A stretch of DNA of 11,933 nucleotides from a miscellaneous Crenarchaeota group-1 archaeon SG8-32-3 (GTDB lineage Archaea; Thermoproteota; Bathyarchaeia; Bathyarchaeales; Bathycorpusculaceae). How positions within the stretch are numbered: position 1 is the stretch's first letter; each line of letters opens with the position of its first letter. Position numbers and translations under genes: made by a program. This document shows, one piece after another, positions 11,707-11,933 of the stretch. The notes beneath the pieces are model-generated. The model searched no databases and was not told where the DNA came from. It was given only the letters and a program-made list of their open reading frames with translations. The stretch is from positions 1 through 11,933 of the forward strand of contig LFWV01000021.1 in the NCBI GenBank assembly GCA_001273335.1, written 5' to 3'.

Positions 11707-11826
11707 ATGAGGTTCGTGACTGTTGTACGCGGAAAAGACTATGCTTCCTCATATAAACTACGAATAGTTCCGGAAGAAACGCTCTACCCCTCCTCCTTTC
11801 TGCAACTGATTCCTATTAGGATCTAA
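11707..11826 (+). CDS. Possible small protein of 39 residues
   Basis: The frame reads MRFVTVVRGKDYASSYKL, then RIVPEETLYPSSFLQLIPIRI. It is basic at the N-terminus and not membrane-like; I recognise no family. ATG 11707 follows GAGGAG (11698-11703), and a TATA-like box at 11657-11671 fits a start near 11690, so transcription and translation signals are both present. No homologous neighbour supports it, and frames this short arise by chance. Confidence 0.4.
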   Translation: MRFVTVVRGKDYASSYKLRIVPEETLYPSSFLQLIPIRI

Positions 11827-11858
11827 ATATAATGGGACGATTGTGAAGACAGAAAAGC

Positions 11859-11885
11859 GAGTAAGCTTTGGCAAAGCGCTTGCTC
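11859..11885 (-). terminator. Hairpin downstream of the tRNA gene
   Basis: GAGTAAGC (11859-11866) and GCTTGCTC (11878-11885) form an 8-bp stem with one U-G pair and an 11-base loop. On minus it begins 8 bases after the tRNA 3' end and is followed by GCTTTTCTG with a T run, which suits termination or 3' processing of the tRNA transcript. Confidence 0.4.
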
Positions 11886-11892
11886 TTTGAAG

Positions 11893-11933
11893 TGGAGCCT
11901 CGAGCGGGCTTTGATCCCGCGACCGCCGCCTTC
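11893..11933 (-). tRNA. tRNA gene, 3' part only (isotype undetermined)
   Basis: On minus, the T arm is GCGGG (11916-11920), loop ATCAAAG and CCCGC (11904-11908). The 3' acceptor strand TCGAGGC (11897-11903), discriminator U (11896) and encoded CCA (11893-11895) follow. The 5' half, anticodon and D arm lie beyond the window end. The T loop has A at position 54 instead of the usual U, while U55-C56 and A58 are kept. The bases GAAGGCGGCGGTC before the T stem are the variable region and the end of the anticodon arm, and are not enough to name the amino acid. Confidence 0.8.

Noticed and set aside
1..11933. CRISPR arrays, insertion sequences, att sites or prophage
   Set aside because: No regularly spaced repeats, transposase or integrase sequences, or terminal inverted repeats were seen.

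Overview
The window looks like a chromosomal segment of an archaeon. The evidence is the gene set: an MBF1 transcription factor with a zinc ribbon, homomeric NAC, ThrRS with the archaeal D-aminoacyl-tRNA-deacylase-like editing domain, an RPA-type OB-fold protein, a PUA protein next to NAC, and TIGR00304 membrane proteins. A/T-rich TATA-like boxes lie about 25 bases before short leaders that usually carry a Shine-Dalgarno (SD) motif. The overall flavour suggests the TACK side, perhaps Bathyarchaeia, but that placement is inference. There is no CRISPR array, insertion sequence, phage gene or integrase; this is mostly housekeeping DNA with several small genes.

Layout. At 1-635 on the minus strand, MBF1 overlaps the start of a truncated HflX GTPase gene. 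At 718-1596 on the plus strand are the PUA-domain protein and NAC, divergent from MBF1 across a very short shared promoter. At 1746-2285 (minus) lies a probable PD-(D/E)XK nuclease with a four-cysteine cluster. At 2669-2914 (plus) is a CxxC-x17-CxxC zinc protein with a structured upstream region. At 3054-3272 (minus) is a small two-helix membrane protein. At 3459-6542 (plus) is a probable operon of a PfkB-family kinase, a small Cys/His protein and threonyl-tRNA synthetase. At 6938-8564 (plus) is a DUF47 (PhoU-like) and PiT phosphate-transport pair. At 8946-9065 (plus) is a 39-residue membrane protein, tail to tail with two TIGR00304 membrane proteins (9069-9656, minus). At 9784-10632 (plus) is the RPA-like protein, whose 3' end overlaps the convergent isocitrate/isopropylmalate dehydrogenase gene (10612-11637, minus). 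The end holds a possible 39-residue ORF and the 3' part of a tRNA gene on the minus strand.

Themes. Much of the window serves translation and its quality control: HflX, MBF1, NAC, the PUA protein, ThrRS and a tRNA. Others serve phosphate uptake (DUF47-PiT), DNA maintenance (RPA, possible nuclease) and central or amino-acid metabolism (dehydrogenase, sugar or nucleoside kinase).

The most unusual observation concerns initiation. Two genes, the CxxC-x17-CxxC protein and hflX, have no ATG, GTG or TTG that could begin the conserved protein. Both have an ACG codon downstream of a strong SD motif exactly where a start is expected. Two independent cases in 12 kb make natural ACG initiation, or a systematic T-to-C discrepancy in the sequence, worth testing.
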